The notes: a model not told the origin generated them from the sequence alone. A stretch of 64,000 nt of DNA from Qipengyuania aestuarii (GCF_019711535.1 NZ_JAIGNP010000003.1:186001-250000), one strand, 5' to 3'. Counted from the stretch's first letter, positions 28,087-36,748 are shown. Made by a program: numbers and translations.

Positions 28087-28383
28087 ATGCGTGACAATCA
28101 CTCTCTTGATGCGGTGCTCGGAACCCTTTCCGCCACCACCACCAGCGAGGTCCCCGCCGACTTCATGGATGGCGTCTGGCAGCGCGCCGGACAGCTTGGC
28201 GAAATCGCCGACCGACGCCGCAGGACGGCTCTGTTCGTCGGTCTGTTCGTCGTCGGGCTTGGAGCTGGCGCCGGAACGAACGGTTGGCCCGGCGGCTATG
28301 GCACGTCTTCCGCGTCATTTGGCGAGAGTCTTATCCTCGGCGAACAGCTGTCCCCATCGGCGCTCCTCCATGTGGAGCAATAA
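28087..28383 (+). CDS. CnrY-like membrane anti-sigma factor
   Basis: A 98-residue protein starting at the ATG with AGGAG upstream; a GTG at 28063 is less likely. An N-terminal cytosolic part of about 50 residues (VPADFMDGVWQRAGQLGEI) precedes one helix (TALFVGLFVVGLGAGAG) and a short periplasmic tail. Size, topology and position before a CnrX-like sensor and an ECF sigma gene match the anti-sigma factor CnrY of Cupriavidus (95 residues). The sequence itself shows little family signature, so the call rests on context. Confidence 0.65.
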   Translation: MRDNHSLDAVLGTLSATTTSEVPADFMDGVWQRAGQLGEIADRRRRTALFVGLFVVGLGAGAGTNGWPGGYGTSSASFGESLILGEQLSPSALLHVEQ

Positions 28384-28386
28384 GGT

Positions 28387-28821
28387 TTGAAGACGACGCA
28401 TATCGTTCTCGCGGTGCTTCTCGCAGCACTTGCAGGATGCCTCGGCGCGATTGCCGCGGATCGCTGGGCCAATCACGAGGCTGGCTCCGGCCTCCACGAT
28501 TTCGTGCACGACGAGCTCACCCTGACGGCCGACCAGGAGCAGCGTCTCGATGCGCTCGAGGCCCGTTTCGCGGTCGAAAGGGCACGGCTCGAAGGATCGG
28601 CGCGCGCAGCCAATGCCCGGCTCGCCCAGGCGATGGAAAGCGAGCACGAATACGGCCCCGAGGTCTCGGCCGCGATCGACGAGGTGCATGCACGCATGGG
28701 CGATCTGCAGAAGGCAACGGTGCGCCATGTCTTCGACATGCGCGAAATTCTCGAACCCGAGCAGCAACGCCAGTTCGACCGCAAGGTCTCCGACGCCCTG
28801 ACCCGCGACCCGCGCGACTGA
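28387..28821 (+). CDS. CnrX-like periplasmic metal sensor
   Basis: A 144-residue membrane-anchored periplasmic helical hairpin of the Spy/CnrX heavy-metal-sensor type. TTG start with GGAG 9 nt upstream, 3 bp after the previous stop. After an N-terminal anchor (residues 5-24), the residues H37, H41, E58, H114 and M118 (in HDFVH, ALEAR and HVFDM) have exactly the spacing of the CnrX nickel/cobalt ligands H42, H46, E63, H119 and M123. Metal binding should relieve the CnrY-like protein and free the sigma factor. Confidence 0.8.
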   Translation: MKTTHIVLAVLLAALAGCLGAIAADRWANHEAGSGLHDFVHDELTLTADQEQRLDALEARFAVERARLEGSARAANARLAQAMESEHEYGPEVSAAIDEVHARMGDLQKATVRHVFDMREILEPEQQRQFDRKVSDALTRDPRD

Positions 28822-28827
28822 AGCGCC

Positions 28828-29388
28828 ATGTCGGGGGCGGGCGACAATCCAGATGAGGCCCTTGTTTCGCAGGCGAGGGCTGGAAACAAGCGGGCTTTCA
28901 GCCAACTCGTCGAGCATGAAACGGGTCGGCTTCTCGCGCTCGCGACACGCATGCTTTCCTCTCCTTCTCAGGCAGAGGACGTTGTTCAGGACAGCCTCGC
29001 TTCGGTGTGGCTGACGCGCCATCGGCTCGATCCGAACAAGCCGATCGGACCCTATCTGACAACCGTCGTCCTCAACCGCTGCCGGGACCGTTTGCGCAGG
29101 CGCAAGGTCGCGGGCTTTTTCGGACTGTCGGGTGATGACGAACTCCATTCCATCGCCGACGATTTGCCGGGTCCTGAAGCGTTGGCCGTTTCCAGGGAAG
29201 AGCTCAATCTCGTTCAGGCCGAGATCGCGCGAATGCCTGTAAGGCTGCGCGAAGCGCTTGTGCTCGTGACCATCGAGGGGCGTAACCAGGCCGAGGCGGC
29301 CGATCTTCTCGGAACGACCGAAAAGGCGATCGAAACCCGCGTATACCGCGCGCGCAACAGACTAAAGGAGCGCTTCGAAAAACTTTGA
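28828..29388 (+). CDS. ECF-type RNA polymerase sigma factor (CnrH-like)
   Basis: A 186-residue sigma-70-family factor. Region 2 covers LLALATRMLSSPSQAEDVVQ and DSLASVWLTRHRL. Region 4 covers ARMPVRLREALVLVTIEGRN and QAEAADLLGTTEKAIETRV. It follows the sensor gene by 6 bp. By analogy with CnrH it would be held by the CnrY-like protein and then activate metal-resistance promoters, possibly including copAB 55 bp downstream and its own operon. Confidence 0.88.
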   Translation: MSGAGDNPDEALVSQARAGNKRAFSQLVEHETGRLLALATRMLSSPSQAEDVVQDSLASVWLTRHRLDPNKPIGPYLTTVVLNRCRDRLRRRKVAGFFGLSGDDELHSIADDLPGPEALAVSREELNLVQAEIARMPVRLREALVLVTIEGRNQAEAADLLGTTEKAIETRVYRARNRLKERFEKL

Positions 29389-29443
29389 GGGGTTGGATGG
29401 GCGCGCGCGTAAGTAACGGTGAACGCCAAGTCAGGAGCCCTTT

Positions 29444-31252
29444 ATGATCGCCGTCAATCGACGCAAGTTTCTCGGAGCCGGAGCAGGAGGAATGGGTCTG
29501 CTCGGCCTTGCCGGGGCGATGCCTGCCTGGGCACGCGGCGCGGACATCCTCGCAGGTAACGCCCGCAAGAGGCTGGACGAGATATCCGGCCCCAATATCG
29601 ACCTCACCGTTGCCCGATCGGCCTTCGCGACCGGCAACAGGCGCGGCGGCGCGATCGCCGTCAATGGCACTATTCCTGGTCCGCTGTTGCGATTGCAGGA
29701 AGGCACGACCGTCCGGCTCAATGTCCATAACCAGCTCGAGGAAGATACCTCGATCCACTGGCACGGTCTGCTCGTGCCGTTTCAGCTCGATGGAGTGCCC
29801 GGCGTGAGCTTTCCCGGCGTCAAACCGGGAGAGACCTTCACCGCCGAATTTCCGGTTCGCCAGTCGGGTACCTACTGGTGGCACTCGCATAGCGGCCTGC
29901 AGGAACAGGCCGGGCATTACGGCGCGATCGTGGTCGACCCCGCCGGACCCGATCCGGTCCAGGCCGACCGCGAATATATCGTGGTGCTGAGCGAATTCAG
30001 CGAAATGTCGCCCCACACGATTTTCGACAAGCTCAAGAAGGGCGAAGGCTACTTCAACTACAACCAGAACACCTGGACCGACGATTACCCGCTTTCGGGC
30101 GAGGATCGCCGGATGTGGGCGAAAATGCGCATGATGCCGACGGACATCCTCGACGTGTCGAGCGCGGCTTATACCTATCTTCTGAACGGCCATGGCCCGC
30201 TCGACAATCTGGAATACCTCTTCCGCCCGGGCGAGCGCGTGCGGCTGCGCCTCATCAATGCCGGCGCCATGACCTTCTTCAATATTCGCATTCCCGGCCT
30301 GCCGATGACCATCGTTCAAGCGGACGGGCAGAACGTCGAGCCAGTTGAAGTCGACGAGTTCCAGATCGGTGTGGCCGAGACCTATGACGTCGTCGTGACG
30401 CCGGGCGCGCAACAAGCCTACACGCTGGTCGCGGAGTCGATGGACCGCTCGGGCATGGGTATTGCCACACTCGCGAGCGCACCCGGCGCTCGCGCCGCCA
30501 TTCCGCCGCTGCGCGATCCGCCGCTTCTGACCATGGCGGACATGGGCATGAGCGGCATGGACCACGGCGCGTCTGGCGATGCCGGCATGTCGGGCATGGA
30601 TCACGGAAGTGGCGGCGACATGGCGGGGATGGATCATGGTTCGTCCGGCCAATCCGAGATGGCAGGCATGGCCGGCATGTCGGGCATGCAGATGCGCGAC
30701 ACCTCGCTTCTGCCGCCCGATGTGAAGGTCGGGCCCGGTCTCGACATGGTCTCGATGAACCCGGTCGACCGCATGGGCGATCCAGGCATCGGTCTCGCCG
30801 ATGTGCCGCATCGTACGCTCGACTATCGCAAGCTGCGCGCTCTGACGCCGCACCGCGAGGGCCGCACGCCGTCCCGGCGAATGGAAATCCATCTGACCGG
30901 CAATATGGAGCGCTACATGTGGTCGTTCGACGGCAAGAAGTTCTCCGCCGTCTCAGACGAGCCGATCCGTTTCGCCTATAACGAGCGCGTGCGCGTGAAG
31001 CTCGTCAACGACACGATGATGGCGCACCCCATTCACTTGCACGGTCATTTCTTCGAGCTGGTCAATGGCGCGCCGGCCGATCGTCAACCGCTCAAGCACA
31101 CGGTCATCCTGCAGCCGGGTGGCAGCGCGCAGTTCGACCTGACGGCGGACGAGCCCGGCGACTGGGCCTTCCACTGTCACCTTCTCTACCACATGCATGC
31201 CGGGATGTTTCAGATCGTCACGGTCGCCAATCCCGACGGGAGCGAAGCATGA
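29444..31252 (+). CDS. copA: Periplasmic multicopper oxidase CopA/PcoA (copper resistance)
   Basis: A 602-residue copper-resistance oxidase exported by the Tat system (RRKFLGAGAGG). Copper sites: HWHGLLVPF, YWWHSHSG, HPIHLHGHFF and FHCHLLYHMHAGMF. A Met/His-rich stretch at residues about 365-415 repeats MSGMDHG and MAGMDHG, typical of PcoA. It binds and oxidises periplasmic copper with CopB. AGGAG precedes the ATG. The start lies just after the sigma-factor gene; the stop overlaps copB. Confidence 0.94.
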   Translation: MIAVNRRKFLGAGAGGMGLLGLAGAMPAWARGADILAGNARKRLDEISGPNIDLTVARSAFATGNRRGGAIAVNGTIPGPLLRLQEGTTVRLNVHNQLEEDTSIHWHGLLVPFQLDGVPGVSFPGVKPGETFTAEFPVRQSGTYWWHSHSGLQEQAGHYGAIVVDPAGPDPVQADREYIVVLSEFSEMSPHTIFDKLKKGEGYFNYNQNTWTDDYPLSGEDRRMWAKMRMMPTDILDVSSAAYTYLLNGHGPLDNLEYLFRPGERVRLRLINAGAMTFFNIRIPGLPMTIVQADGQNVEPVEVDEFQIGVAETYDVVVTPGAQQAYTLVAESMDRSGMGIATLASAPGARAAIPPLRDPPLLTMADMGMSGMDHGASGDAGMSGMDHGSGGDMAGMDHGSSGQSEMAGMAGMSGMQMRDTSLLPPDVKVGPGLDMVSMNPVDRMGDPGIGLADVPHRTLDYRKLRALTPHREGRTPSRRMEIHLTGNMERYMWSFDGKKFSAVSDEPIRFAYNERVRVKLVNDTMMAHPIHLHGHFFELVNGAPADRQPLKHTVILQPGGSAQFDLTADEPGDWAFHCHLLYHMHAGMFQIVTVANPDGSEA

Positions 31253-32562
31253 AAATTCGTATTGTCAGCCTGCTCGCATCGGTTGCAGCCGGCTCAGTTC
31301 TCGCCTTCCCCGCGGCGGCGCAGCATGCCGGTCATTCGCCGGCGGAGCCGCAGCAAAGCGCCGAGGCGCAGGCTGACGCGAAGACGAAGTGCGAGGAAGA
31401 AGCCGAGCGCCATCGCGCGATGGGGCATCCGGTTGCAGATGGAGCATGCGAACCGGCTGCTCAACCTGAAGCCGCCATGGACCGCTCGCAGATGGATCAC
31501 TCAACCATGGATCATGGTGCGATGACCGCTCAGGATGGCCATTCTGGCATGACAATGCCTGTGGACGCTGCCCGTCCACAGGCATCGCCCGAAAGTCATG
31601 AAGGAATGGATCACGGCTCGATGCCGCAGGGCAAGCCCGCCGAAGGCGCGATGGATCATTCCCAGATGAATCACGGCGAGATGGGTCAGGCGGAGGCCAG
31701 TTCGTCGATGGACCATGGGCAGATGGATCACAGCCAGATGAACCATGGGGAGACGCCTTCGCAGGACAGGCAGGGCATGGACCATTCGGCGATGCAGATG
31801 GGCTCGGACGATGATATCCCGCTGCTGCCGCCTCCTCCAGAAGCAGGGAGCGGCCCAGCGCGCGCGGCGGTCGCCATCTGGGGCGAGGAGGCCATGAACG
31901 AAGCGCGCCGCGAGCTTGTCCGCGAGACCGACGGAGGAATGCGCTTCTGGTTTCAGGGCGACCGGCTCGAGTACCGCGCCCGCGAGGGGAAGGATGGATA
32001 TCTGTGGGACATCCAGGGATATTATGGCGGCGACATCGACAAATTCTGGTTCAAGTCCGAGGGTGAGGGCAGCTTCGGCGAACCCATAGAAGGCGCCGAG
32101 GTCCAGGCGCTCTGGAGCCGCGCCATTGCGCCCTTCTTCGATTTCCAGGCGGGTGTTCGCCAGGACCTGACCGGTCCGGAACGCACGCACGCGGTTATCG
32201 GTATCCAAGGGATCGCGCCTTACCAGTTCGAGGTCGATGCCGCGGCCTTCGTCTCCACCAAGGGCGATGTGACGGCGCGTTTTGAGGGCGAACTTGATCA
32301 GCGCATCACGCAGCGGCTGATCCTTCAACCGCGTGGTGAAATCGCACTTTCCGCTCAGGATATTCCCGAACTCGGCATTGGCGCTGGCCTCGACCGGATC
32401 GAGGCAGGTCTGCGTCTTCGCTACGAGTTCGCACGCGAATTCGCGCCCTATGTCGGCGTTTCCCAGGAATGGCGCATCGGCGACAGCGCGGATTTTGCGC
32501 GGGCCGCCGGAGAGGATCCGAGCGTCACCAATTATGTCGTCGGTGTGCGATTCTGGTTCTGA
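31249..32562 (+). CDS. copB: Outer-membrane copper resistance protein CopB/PcoB
   Basis: A 437-residue protein with a signal peptide (LLASVAAGSVLAFPAAA). Residues about 70-190 are rich in MDHS, MDHG and MNHGE repeats that can bind Cu. The CopB beta-barrel domain follows from DIPLLPPPPEAGSGPARAAV through WDIQGYYGGDIDKFWFKSEG to a C-terminal aromatic end (GVRFWF) typical of outer-membrane proteins. ATGA overlap with copA. Confidence 0.94.
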   Translation: MKIRIVSLLASVAAGSVLAFPAAAQHAGHSPAEPQQSAEAQADAKTKCEEEAERHRAMGHPVADGACEPAAQPEAAMDRSQMDHSTMDHGAMTAQDGHSGMTMPVDAARPQASPESHEGMDHGSMPQGKPAEGAMDHSQMNHGEMGQAEASSSMDHGQMDHSQMNHGETPSQDRQGMDHSAMQMGSDDDIPLLPPPPEAGSGPARAAVAIWGEEAMNEARRELVRETDGGMRFWFQGDRLEYRAREGKDGYLWDIQGYYGGDIDKFWFKSEGEGSFGEPIEGAEVQALWSRAIAPFFDFQAGVRQDLTGPERTHAVIGIQGIAPYQFEVDAAAFVSTKGDVTARFEGELDQRITQRLILQPRGEIALSAQDIPELGIGAGLDRIEAGLRLRYEFAREFAPYVGVSQEWRIGDSADFARAAGEDPSVTNYVVGVRFWF

Positions 32563-32586
32563 AATCTCAAAAAGGATAGAACTTCC

Positions 32587-33105
32587 ATGACCAAGACTTT
32601 GACACGCATCGCGGCGACTGCGCTTGTTGCCACGCTGATACCGCTGCCAGCCTTCGCGCAGCAGATGGACCACTCTTCCCATGCGAACCATCAGATGCAC
32701 GCGATGGACGCTTCGGCGGACGATGTCGCGGGCGCTGAAGAAACCCTCAAGGCCTATCGCACCGCTCTTGAAGCGCGCGACGCGCAGGCAATGCGCGCGC
32801 TCTTCGCCGAGGACTCGGCGATCTTCGAGAATGGCAAGGCCGAAGGAAGCTTTGCCAATTACATGGAGCACCATTTGGGCCCCGAGCTCGACGCGATTGT
32901 GAGCTTCACCTTTACCGACCCCATGCTGACCGTCACCCGGATGGGGCACATGGCCCATGCCTATGAGACGTATGGCTATCGCATCGAACTTAGCGATGGC
33001 CGGGTGATCGAGCGCGACGGCGTGGCGACATCGGTGCTTGCTCACGATGCGGACGGGTGGAGAATCGTCCAGTACCATTCCTCGTCGCGCGCGCCGCGCA
33101 ACTGA
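32587..33105 (+). CDS. Exported NTF2-like (SnoaL/DUF4440-type) protein
   Basis: A 172-residue protein with a signal peptide (RIAATALVATLIPLPAFA), a His/Met-rich N-terminus (MDHSSHANHQMHAMD) and one NTF2-like cone domain (LKAYRTALEARDAQAMRALF; ended by DGWRIVQYHSS). Such proteins often follow copAB in sphingomonads. Periplasmic copper binding by the N-terminus is likely; catalysis is unknown. Confidence 0.82.
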   Translation: MTKTLTRIAATALVATLIPLPAFAQQMDHSSHANHQMHAMDASADDVAGAEETLKAYRTALEARDAQAMRALFAEDSAIFENGKAEGSFANYMEHHLGPELDAIVSFTFTDPMLTVTRMGHMAHAYETYGYRIELSDGRVIERDGVATSVLAHDADGWRIVQYHSSSRAPRN

Positions 33106-33132
33106 TTACGGCTTTCGAAGAGGTAGCACCGG

Positions 33133-33864
33133 TTGGCAACGCCGTCGCTGAAGCTGCGCCTGCATGTGCTCGGCAGCAAGATCCACAAATGGCTGGCGAT
33201 TTTCGTCGGTGTCCAGGTTCTCTTGTGGATGGGAACCGGCGCCCTCATGTCGTTTCTCGACCTGGAAGAAGTTCGCTCCGAACATGTCGTTTCGCGTGAA
33301 CAAGAGGCGCTGCCCGCCGATGCCCCGCTCCCGGCCTGGGTCGCAAACGACGGTACTCTTGCAGCGGTAACGACACGTTCGCTCGACGGCGATGCCGTGA
33401 CCGAGGTCCGCAAGGTTGACGGTAGCGTGAGCCTCCACGATCCGGTGACTGGGCGTAAACTCTCCCCCATCTCGGCGGCAACGGCAAAATCCATCGCCTT
33501 GCGCGCATGGACCGGGCCGCGCACGATCATCGAGGCCGCACGGATCGTCGATGACCCCATCGGAACCGAGTTTCGCGGCCCTTTTCCGGCCTGGCAGGTC
33601 ACCTATGCTGACGAGGCTTCGACGCGCATCTACATCGATGCCGCCAGCGGCACGCTCGGGGCGGCGCGCAGCGATACATGGCGCCTGTTCGATTTCATCT
33701 GGGGCCTCCACATCATGGACTGGACCGAGCGCGACCGCATCAACAGTTGGTGGCTGCTGCTGTTCGGCATTGGCGGCACGATCATAGCCCTGTCGGGTTT
33801 CGTCCTGCTGGCGAACCGGATGCCGAGGCTGCGCCGCCGCGCAAAGAAGAGCAAGCTCGCCTGA
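33133..33864 (+). CDS. PepSY-domain membrane protein
   Basis: A 243-residue protein with TTG start (GAGGT 9 nt upstream). An N-terminal helix (HKWLAIFVGVQVLLWMGTGA) is followed by a periplasmic PepSY-type region (FPAWQVTYADEASTRIYIDA) and a C-terminal helix (WWLLLFGIGGTIIALSGFVL). The layout resembles the PepSY_TM/PiuB-like reductase family associated with metal uptake or reduction. Probably part of the copAB operon. Confidence 0.8.
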   Translation: MATPSLKLRLHVLGSKIHKWLAIFVGVQVLLWMGTGALMSFLDLEEVRSEHVVSREQEALPADAPLPAWVANDGTLAAVTTRSLDGDAVTEVRKVDGSVSLHDPVTGRKLSPISAATAKSIALRAWTGPRTIIEAARIVDDPIGTEFRGPFPAWQVTYADEASTRIYIDAASGTLGAARSDTWRLFDFIWGLHIMDWTERDRINSWWLLLFGIGGTIIALSGFVLLANRMPRLRRRAKKSKLA

Positions 33865-34094
33865 GCCCATGGGGCTTATTCGCGTGGGCGAACGCCTTAC
33901 CCTCGTTCGCCAGGCCGAACGCGGCCAGGAGCCGAATGCGTTCGACGATCGCGATGATGCCGCCAGCAAGCGTGACCACCCGGGCGCACTTCAGTCGCGC
34001 TGAACTATCAAATTAATGCGAGGGGCACGCGGCTGCCGTGCGTATCAGGCACATAGGTCGCACTTTAAATGCAGGGTCGGGAGACATACGAGAC

Positions 34095-34766
34095 ATGAGA
34101 GCCCCCTCATTTCTGGCGCTGCTCGCCGCAAGCCTGCTCTTCGTCGGACCCGTTCAGGCTCATGGCGACGAAAAGCACGGCGAAGAGGCGAGCGCCGCGC
34201 CTGCTGCCACCAATGGCGATGTGCACGACCAGGCGGCCATGGCGCAGATGGGCGAGACTGCGGATGCTGGCGAGTCCTCCGGCGCGCACGATGAAGCGGG
34301 CGCAGCCCATGACGAGGCCGGTGGCCATGCGGATGAGAGCGAAACCGGCGTCATGGCCGTACTGAAAAAGCTGCATCCGGCAACGATCCACTTCCCGATC
34401 GCCTTGTTTTTCATGGCTGCGGCCACCGAATTGTTCGTGATGCGCCGGAAAGGAGCAGGCCTGGAAAGTGCGGTGCGCGTACTCGTCTACGGCGGAGCAA
34501 TCGGCGCAGTCGTCGCAGTTCTGTTCGGATGGATTCACACCGGTCTGTGGTTCGGCGGCGATACTGTCATGCAAGTCCATCGATGGACCGGTATGCTGAT
34601 TGCGGTTCTCGGTATTGCGATGGCATACCTCGCGAGCAGGCCGAGCCAGAGCCGCGCATGGTTGCGCGCGTCGATCTTCTCCATGGCGGCACTCGTTCTC
34701 ATCCAGGGGTTCCTTGGCGGCGAGCTCGCGCACGGACCGGACCATCTTGGCGTTTCGTGGCTCTGA
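34095..34766 (+). CDS. DUF2231-type membrane protein with His-rich periplasmic segment
   Basis: A 223-residue protein starting at the ATG at 34095 (GGGAG upstream), which opens a signal peptide (FLALLAASLLFVGPVQA). A His/Asp/Glu-rich stretch (AHGDEKHGEE; GAHDEAGAAHDEAGGHADE) leads into four helices beginning LHPATIHFPIALFFMAAATE, the DUF2231 signature, with WIHTGLWFGGDT and HRWTGM. Likely metal- or haem-related; the function is not established. Confidence 0.82.
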   Translation: MRAPSFLALLAASLLFVGPVQAHGDEKHGEEASAAPAATNGDVHDQAAMAQMGETADAGESSGAHDEAGAAHDEAGGHADESETGVMAVLKKLHPATIHFPIALFFMAAATELFVMRRKGAGLESAVRVLVYGGAIGAVVAVLFGWIHTGLWFGGDTVMQVHRWTGMLIAVLGIAMAYLASRPSQSRAWLRASIFSMAALVLIQGFLGGELAHGPDHLGVSWL

Positions 34767-34780
34767 AGGAGTTGAATAAC

Positions 34781-35188
34781 ATGCGAATTCTGAAATCGAA
34801 CACCGCGATAGCATTTCTCACGACCGCGCCATTGACGTTCGCTCTCGCCGCTTGTGACCAAGCGCAGGAGAGCACACCGGCTGCTGAGGTTTCGCCTATG
34901 GGCGGAACTGCGGTGATGCCTGGCACGGCACCCGAGGCGGGTCTTGCAGACCCGGCAACCTCTCCCTCCGAAAATGAGGCAGCGGCCGCACGTCAGGACG
35001 CTCTTTCGACAATTGGCGCCGCCACGCCTGCGTCACGGCGCGCTGTCCCGCCCGCATCACGCGCAACTGCCACACCCGCAGCGCCAGCAACGCGCACGCA
35101 ACCCGCGAGCGAGGCGACCCCGCCCGCCGATCCCCATGCGGGCCATGACATGTCCTCGATGGCCGATCACGACATGGACAGCATGTGA
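34781..35188 (+). CDS. Small lipoprotein with His/Met C-terminus
   Basis: A 135-residue protein; the ATG at 34781 has GGAG upstream and starts a lipoprotein signal (LTFALAACDQ). The middle is Ala/Pro/Thr-rich and disordered-looking. The end DPHAGHDMSSMADHDMDSM is a plausible copper-binding tail. It is the last gene of the copper region on this side. Confidence 0.72.
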   Translation: MRILKSNTAIAFLTTAPLTFALAACDQAQESTPAAEVSPMGGTAVMPGTAPEAGLADPATSPSENEAAAARQDALSTIGAATPASRRAVPPASRATATPAAPATRTQPASEATPPADPHAGHDMSSMADHDMDSM

Positions 35189-35270
35189 TCGGGCGCGTTC
35201 CCCGGTGACACGGCTATTCAGGAGATACCCTGGGCAGGAAACCGCAACGAACATCGCAAGATCAGGAAAG

Positions 35271-35327
35271 GACGGCCCCGCCTCCCCCCGAAGCCCTGCA
35301 GGTCGCAGGTGCCCCCAAGGGGCCGTC
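35271..35327. terminator. Long-loop hairpin after the lipoprotein gene
   Basis: GACGGCCCC (35271-35279) pairs with GGGGCCGTC (35319-35327), a perfect 9-bp stem around a 39-nt C-rich loop, about 80 bp after the stop at 35188. No U-run follows. Confidence 0.35.
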
Positions 35328-35330
35328 CAG

Positions 35331-35367
35331 GAACCCCGCGTGAAGCCCAACCCGACTCGCGGGGTTC
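35331..35367. terminator. GC-rich hairpin at the end of the copper cluster
   Basis: GAACCCCGCG (35331-35340) and CGCGGGGTTC (35358-35367) form a perfect 10-bp stem with a 17-nt loop. It may end transcription from the copAB cluster together with the preceding hairpin; no T-run follows. Confidence 0.4.
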
Positions 35368-35869
35368 CGCTTGCCCGGCTTTGCTGTCCCCGTGCCAGGC
35401 GCTTGCCGGCATGGCATTGTGCTATGTGAGCAGCGCGCAGAAAATCGCCTCGATGATTATGAAAGCAACCGCATCTGTCGGAATCGGGAAAAGGCGGAGC
35501 GTTGTCGGCTTGGGAGGACGAAGGTAAGCGGTTCACTTAGCGTCTATGGATTGAGCCCGAAGTAGAACGGCCGCATTCGTCCAATCGACGAGCAGAGTAT
35601 TTCATTCGATCTCAGACGCAAAACCAGCGCGGAAATAGACGGATATCCGCCAAAAAGGGCTGCTAGTCGCTGCCAATCGCAGATCCGTAGGCGGAGACCT
35701 AAACTGCTAGCGATTGGTGATTGATCGCTTTTTGCCGTGGATTGAGAGTTTGGCCGAACAGCTTGTCTGCTTGAGAACAACACTAATAGCCGACTGACCG
35801 CTAGCGGCCCCGTTCCGGCCATTCCGGTACCTATCCACAGCTGATATCAGCGCGAGTGTAGGCATATCT

Positions 35870-36748
35870 AACCTGCTGATGATCGGCCCGCCGGGCGCGG
35901 GCAAGTCGCTGCTCGCCAGCTGCCTTCCCGGCATCCTGCCGCCGCTGTCCCCGCCGGAGGCACTGGAGGTGAGCATGGTGCAATCGGTCGCCGGCCTGCT
36001 CGAAGACGGGCGGATCAGCCGCGCTCGCCCATTTCGCGCGCCGCATCATTCGGCCAGCATGGCGGCGCTGACCGGCGGCGGGCTGAAGGTGAAGCCGGGC
36101 GAGGTCAGCCTGGCGCACCTGGGCGTCCTGTTCCTCGACGAACTGCCCGAATTCCAGCGCGCCGTGCTCGATTCGCTACGCCAGCCGCTGGAGACGAACA
36201 CGGTCGATGTGGCGCGCGCCAATGCGCATGTGACCTTCCCCGCCAATGTCCAGCTCGTCGCGGCGATGAACCCGTGCCGCTGCGGCCATCTGGGCGATCC
36301 CGCGCTGGCCTGCAGCCGCGCGCCCCGATGCGCTGCCGATTACCAGAGCAAGGTGTCCGGCCCGCTGCTCGACCGGATCGATCTGCATGTCGATGTCGAT
36401 GCGGTGAGCGCTGCAGACCTTGCCCTGCCCCCGCCCGCCGAAGGCAGCGCCGAAGTCGCCGCCCGCGTCGCCCGCGCCCGTGCGGTCCAGACCGCCCGCG
36501 CCCAGACCAGCGGCGCGCGCACCAATGCCGAATTGCAGGGCGACGCGCTGGAGGAATTCGCCGGGCCGGACGACAAGGGCCGCGAACTGCTCATGCAGGC
36601 AGCCACCGCCATGCGACTATCGGCGCGCGGCTATACCCGCATGCTGAGAGTGGCCCGCACGATCGCCGATCTGGCAGGCGCAGAAACGGTAGGCCGCATC
36701 CATGTGGCCGAAGCGCTGAGTTATCGCAGGCAACCGCCACGGGCGTGA
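35870..36748 (+). pseudogene. comM: comM/yifB (Mg-chelatase-like AAA+ ATPase), N-terminally truncated
   Basis: About 292 of the usual ~500 codons remain, starting within the conserved NLLMIGPPGAGKS Walker A region. Visible are the AAA+ core (FRAPHHSASMAALTGGG; GVLFLDELPEF; MNPCRCGHLGD) and the C-terminal domain to RRQPPRA. The N-terminal ChlI-like domain is missing and the sequence upstream of AACCTG is unrelated. ComM promotes branch migration in natural transformation and is a known site of resistance-island insertion. A shortened product from the ATG at 35879 is possible but probably not functional. Confidence 0.88.
36620..36748 (+). repeat. comM 3'-end direct repeat, copy 1
   Basis: The last 129 bp of comM. 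They recur in the same orientation at 38938-39066 with 126 of 129 identical bases. Confidence 0.93.

Larger units (their letters stand above)
35189..35869. other. Gene-free stretch between the copper region and the comM remnant
   Basis: No open frame here looks like a protein. It contains two hairpins (35271-35327 and 35331-35367) directly after the last copper gene, then about 500 bp of unassigned sequence with lower GC than its flanks up to the comM breakpoint. CTGCTAG occurs twice (near 35660 and 35706). No transposon end or integrase attachment site was recognised. Confidence 0.6.

Noticed and set aside
29204..30892. Long minus-strand open frame (562 codons), His-rich
   Set aside because: It is antisense to copA and the sigma gene; its His and Arg richness mirrors high-GC coding on the other strand and no motif is present.
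31484..31803. Short-period repeats that could suggest a CRISPR or tandem-repeat array
   Set aside because: The period is irregular and the reading frame is intact; they encode the MDHS/MNHGE copper-binding tract of CopB.
31501..33078. Minus-strand open frame of 525 codons
   Set aside because: Antisense to copB and the NTF2-like gene, with repeats that mirror the MDHS tract.
33865..34094. Possible small gene between the PepSY and DUF2231 genes
   Set aside because: The best frame (minus strand, VTLAGGIIAIVERIRLLAA) lacks a ribosome site and a proper C-terminus; treated as intergenic or decayed sequence.
35840..35875. Transposon terminal inverted repeat at the comM break
   Set aside because: The bases before ACCTG (ATATCTA) do not end in ACA or show an obvious repeat; recorded only as a possible decayed junction.
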